64,000 nt of DNA, taken from assembly GCA_032622095.1 (NCBI GenBank), contig CP136061.1:18106991-18170990 (forward strand). Direction: 5' to 3'. This DNA comes from Siphonodentalium dalli. Taxonomy: Eukaryota; Mollusca; Scaphopoda; Gadilida; Siphonodentaliidae. Below, in pieces: positions 39,701 to 42,700 of the stretch (its first letter is position 1; every line of letters starts with the position of its first letter). Both the position numbers and the translations under genes were made by a program. Below the pieces are notes generated by a model. It was given only the letters and a program-made list of their open reading frames with translations. It ran no database searches and was not told the origin of the DNA.

Positions 39701-42700
39701 CGATTTACGCCCAAATGTTTGAACAGCTGGACAAGTTTATGTGACCTAGTTTGTGAATTTGAGATTGACTAGAAGAAGATTATGCTTACATAGGGAATTT
39801 AGCAACGAAAAATGTCATATTTTAACCCACGCACGACTTACGCCCAATTTTTGAACAGCTCGACAAGTTTATGTGACCTAGTTTGTGAGTTTTATATGGA
39901 CTGGTGGTGGCACAAGATGAATCCTCAAGGATAGCCCCGTGGCTGCTATGGTTATGCCTACGCAGGCGATTTAGTAACGAAAAATGACCTTTTTTTCAAT
40001 ATTTTGACCCCACGCACGACTTACGCCGAATTTTTGAACAGCTGGACGGTCGCATGTTACTTGATTTATGATTTCTACATGAACTAGTGGTGGCACAAGA
40101 AGAATCCACAAGGATAACCCCGTGGCTGCTATGGTTATGCCTACGCAGGCGATTTAGTAGCGAAAAATTACCTTTTTTTCAATATTTTGACCCCACGCAC
40201 GACTTACGCCCAATTTTTGAACAGCTGGACCGGCGCATATTACTTTATTTGTGACTTGGTTTGTGATTTCTAGATGGACTAGTGGTGGAACAAGACGATT
40301 CCACAAGGATAGCCCCGTGGCTGCTGTGGTTATGCTTACATAGGGAATTTAGCAACGAAAATTGTCCTATTTAACCCCACGCACGACTTACGCCCAATTT
40401 GTGAACAGCTGGACAAGTTTATGCGACCTAGTTTGTGATTTTTAGATGGACTAGTGGTGGCACAAGAAGAATCCAAAAGGATGGACTCGTAGCTGGTGTG
40501 GTTATGCATACATAGGCGATTTAGTAACGATTATTATTATATTTTGAGAATTGGGAACTAGGAACTGAGAACTAGTAACGGAATTCATGGAGCTGAAACA
40601 GCTCACTATAGTGAAAAACAATTAATTGGCGTGCATTCTCCCTATAATTGTCAGACTTCAATATGGCCAATTACCCCTGGTGCTGTCTTGATCGTGTACG
40701 GTGTACAGGACCGTAGTCATTATTCTGTATTTTCAGAAGAAAAAGTGCCACGACTTTCACGTTCACAGCCTGGTGCCCGTCTCATCCAAACACACCAGTC
40801 ACACAAGACCAAGTGGATCGCATGCTGCGTTCAATGAATACCAAAAAAACTAATCAGAGTTACCAACTGTTTGGATACGATTTACTTATACCAAAGGCTC
40901 CAGATAAACAGAATACAAATTCAAATAAGGTATGACTTATACCAGAGGCACAGCATACGGATTCGTATAAGGTAATATCAGGAACAGCATACGGATTCAA
41001 ATAAGTTAATATCAGAGTCACAGAATACGGATTCGAATAAGGTACGACTTATACCAGAGACATATCATACGTATTCATATCAGGTAATGTCAGGCACAGC
41101 ATACGGATTCAAATAAGTTAATATCAGAGTCACAGAATACGGATTCGAATAAGGTATTAAAACAGATCAAGGCTTTAAATAGTGTGTCTGCCATTTGTAG
41201 AATGAGATCCACAGAGGGTGAATTTAGTGACGCTACCCCTCGCAGCGGGCTAGCGTAACCAAATCTACCCTCTGTCTATTGTTGACATAATTGCTGCAGT
41301 GCATTGCCAGAAATGTGAACTACATCCTTAACACAGCAGAATTATGGTTAACTTTTCAGGATTTAGTCGGAAATATGGCTTGTTGCCATTCATCGGAAAG
41401 CTCTCAATGAGAGGAGTCGATTATTTAGGGCATTACTGTAGTTTATAAAGTTCGCATGTAAGTGAATCCTTTTCCATAAACGTTTATGTACTACATAGCA
41501 ATTCCTTTAGGATAGGAGATGTTCAGATCACTTCAGATTAATAATATACCATTCAAACTTCTACTTTTATAACTGATGAGAGAATCCATTTACTAAAGAA
41601 AGCATTCGTTTAATTTGTTTCATATACAGAATGCTGTGAAGATCAGCTTAGCTGTGGTGGGATCAGTAGTCGGCGTGGTGCTCATTGTGGCCTTTGTGGC
41701 ACTCTATATCCGGTGAGTCCTTCATTTTGTTTATATTATTCAATTACGAAACAATAGACTACATCAAGTCATGTGTTTAAACCGAAGTCTTCAGTTTACT
41801 GCCTGGTTTATTTCCTGAGCCGACGTTATCTGATGAAATACAACGTACTACTGACTGGACCATGTGTCACGACCCCCCCCCCCCCCCAACTCAACGTACT
41901 AAATTTATAAACTTGACTATCTGTTACTAATTTTACAAACTTGACTACCTGTTACTAATTTTACAAACTTGACTACCTGTTATTAATTTTACAAACTTGA
42001 CTGCCTGTAGGCTGTTACTACTATTTATATACTTACTACATTTTATTAATATAATATATTAACGATTTATATATAATAAGCTTGTATTTTGTGTTAGTAT
42101 CACATTCGTGTGGTGATGCCTGAGTTTGCTGTGGACTAGACTACTCCTCTACATATACTAGTAATCTATTCCGTGCATATTAATTACTGCACGAGATATG
42201 TTATTTAATAATATATTTAGTATAGTATAACATTACAGTAAACAGTACGGAAGACCTGATATATACACGTTATGCTATATACATATAGCAATTTACATAT
42301 AACCTTTATATGCTATAAATATGATTACATTACATGGTGACTGACTAACTATGTGTCATAGATACACCTCTAACTAATTTATATTAAGGGACAAGATAAG
42401 GGATTATAGTGTATAGTCATGCACCTTACTAACTGAAGCACCGGGTTCCCCTCCATAAAAATATCATGCACCTTACTAACTGAAGCACCGGGGTCCACTC
42501 CATAAGAATGTCATGCGCCTTACTAATTGAAGCACCGGGGTCCCTTCCATAAGAATAGCATTCACCTTACTAACTGAAGCACCGGGGTCCCCTCCATAAG
42601 AATGTCATGCGCCTTACTAACTGACCCATCGGGGTTCCCTCCATAAGATTGTCATGCGCCTTACTAACTAAGTCATCGGGGCCCCCTCCATAAGAATGTC

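Noticed and set aside
28840-40540. CRISPR-like regular repeats
   Set aside because: Monomers are about 178 bp, contiguous and without spacers, in a eukaryotic intron.
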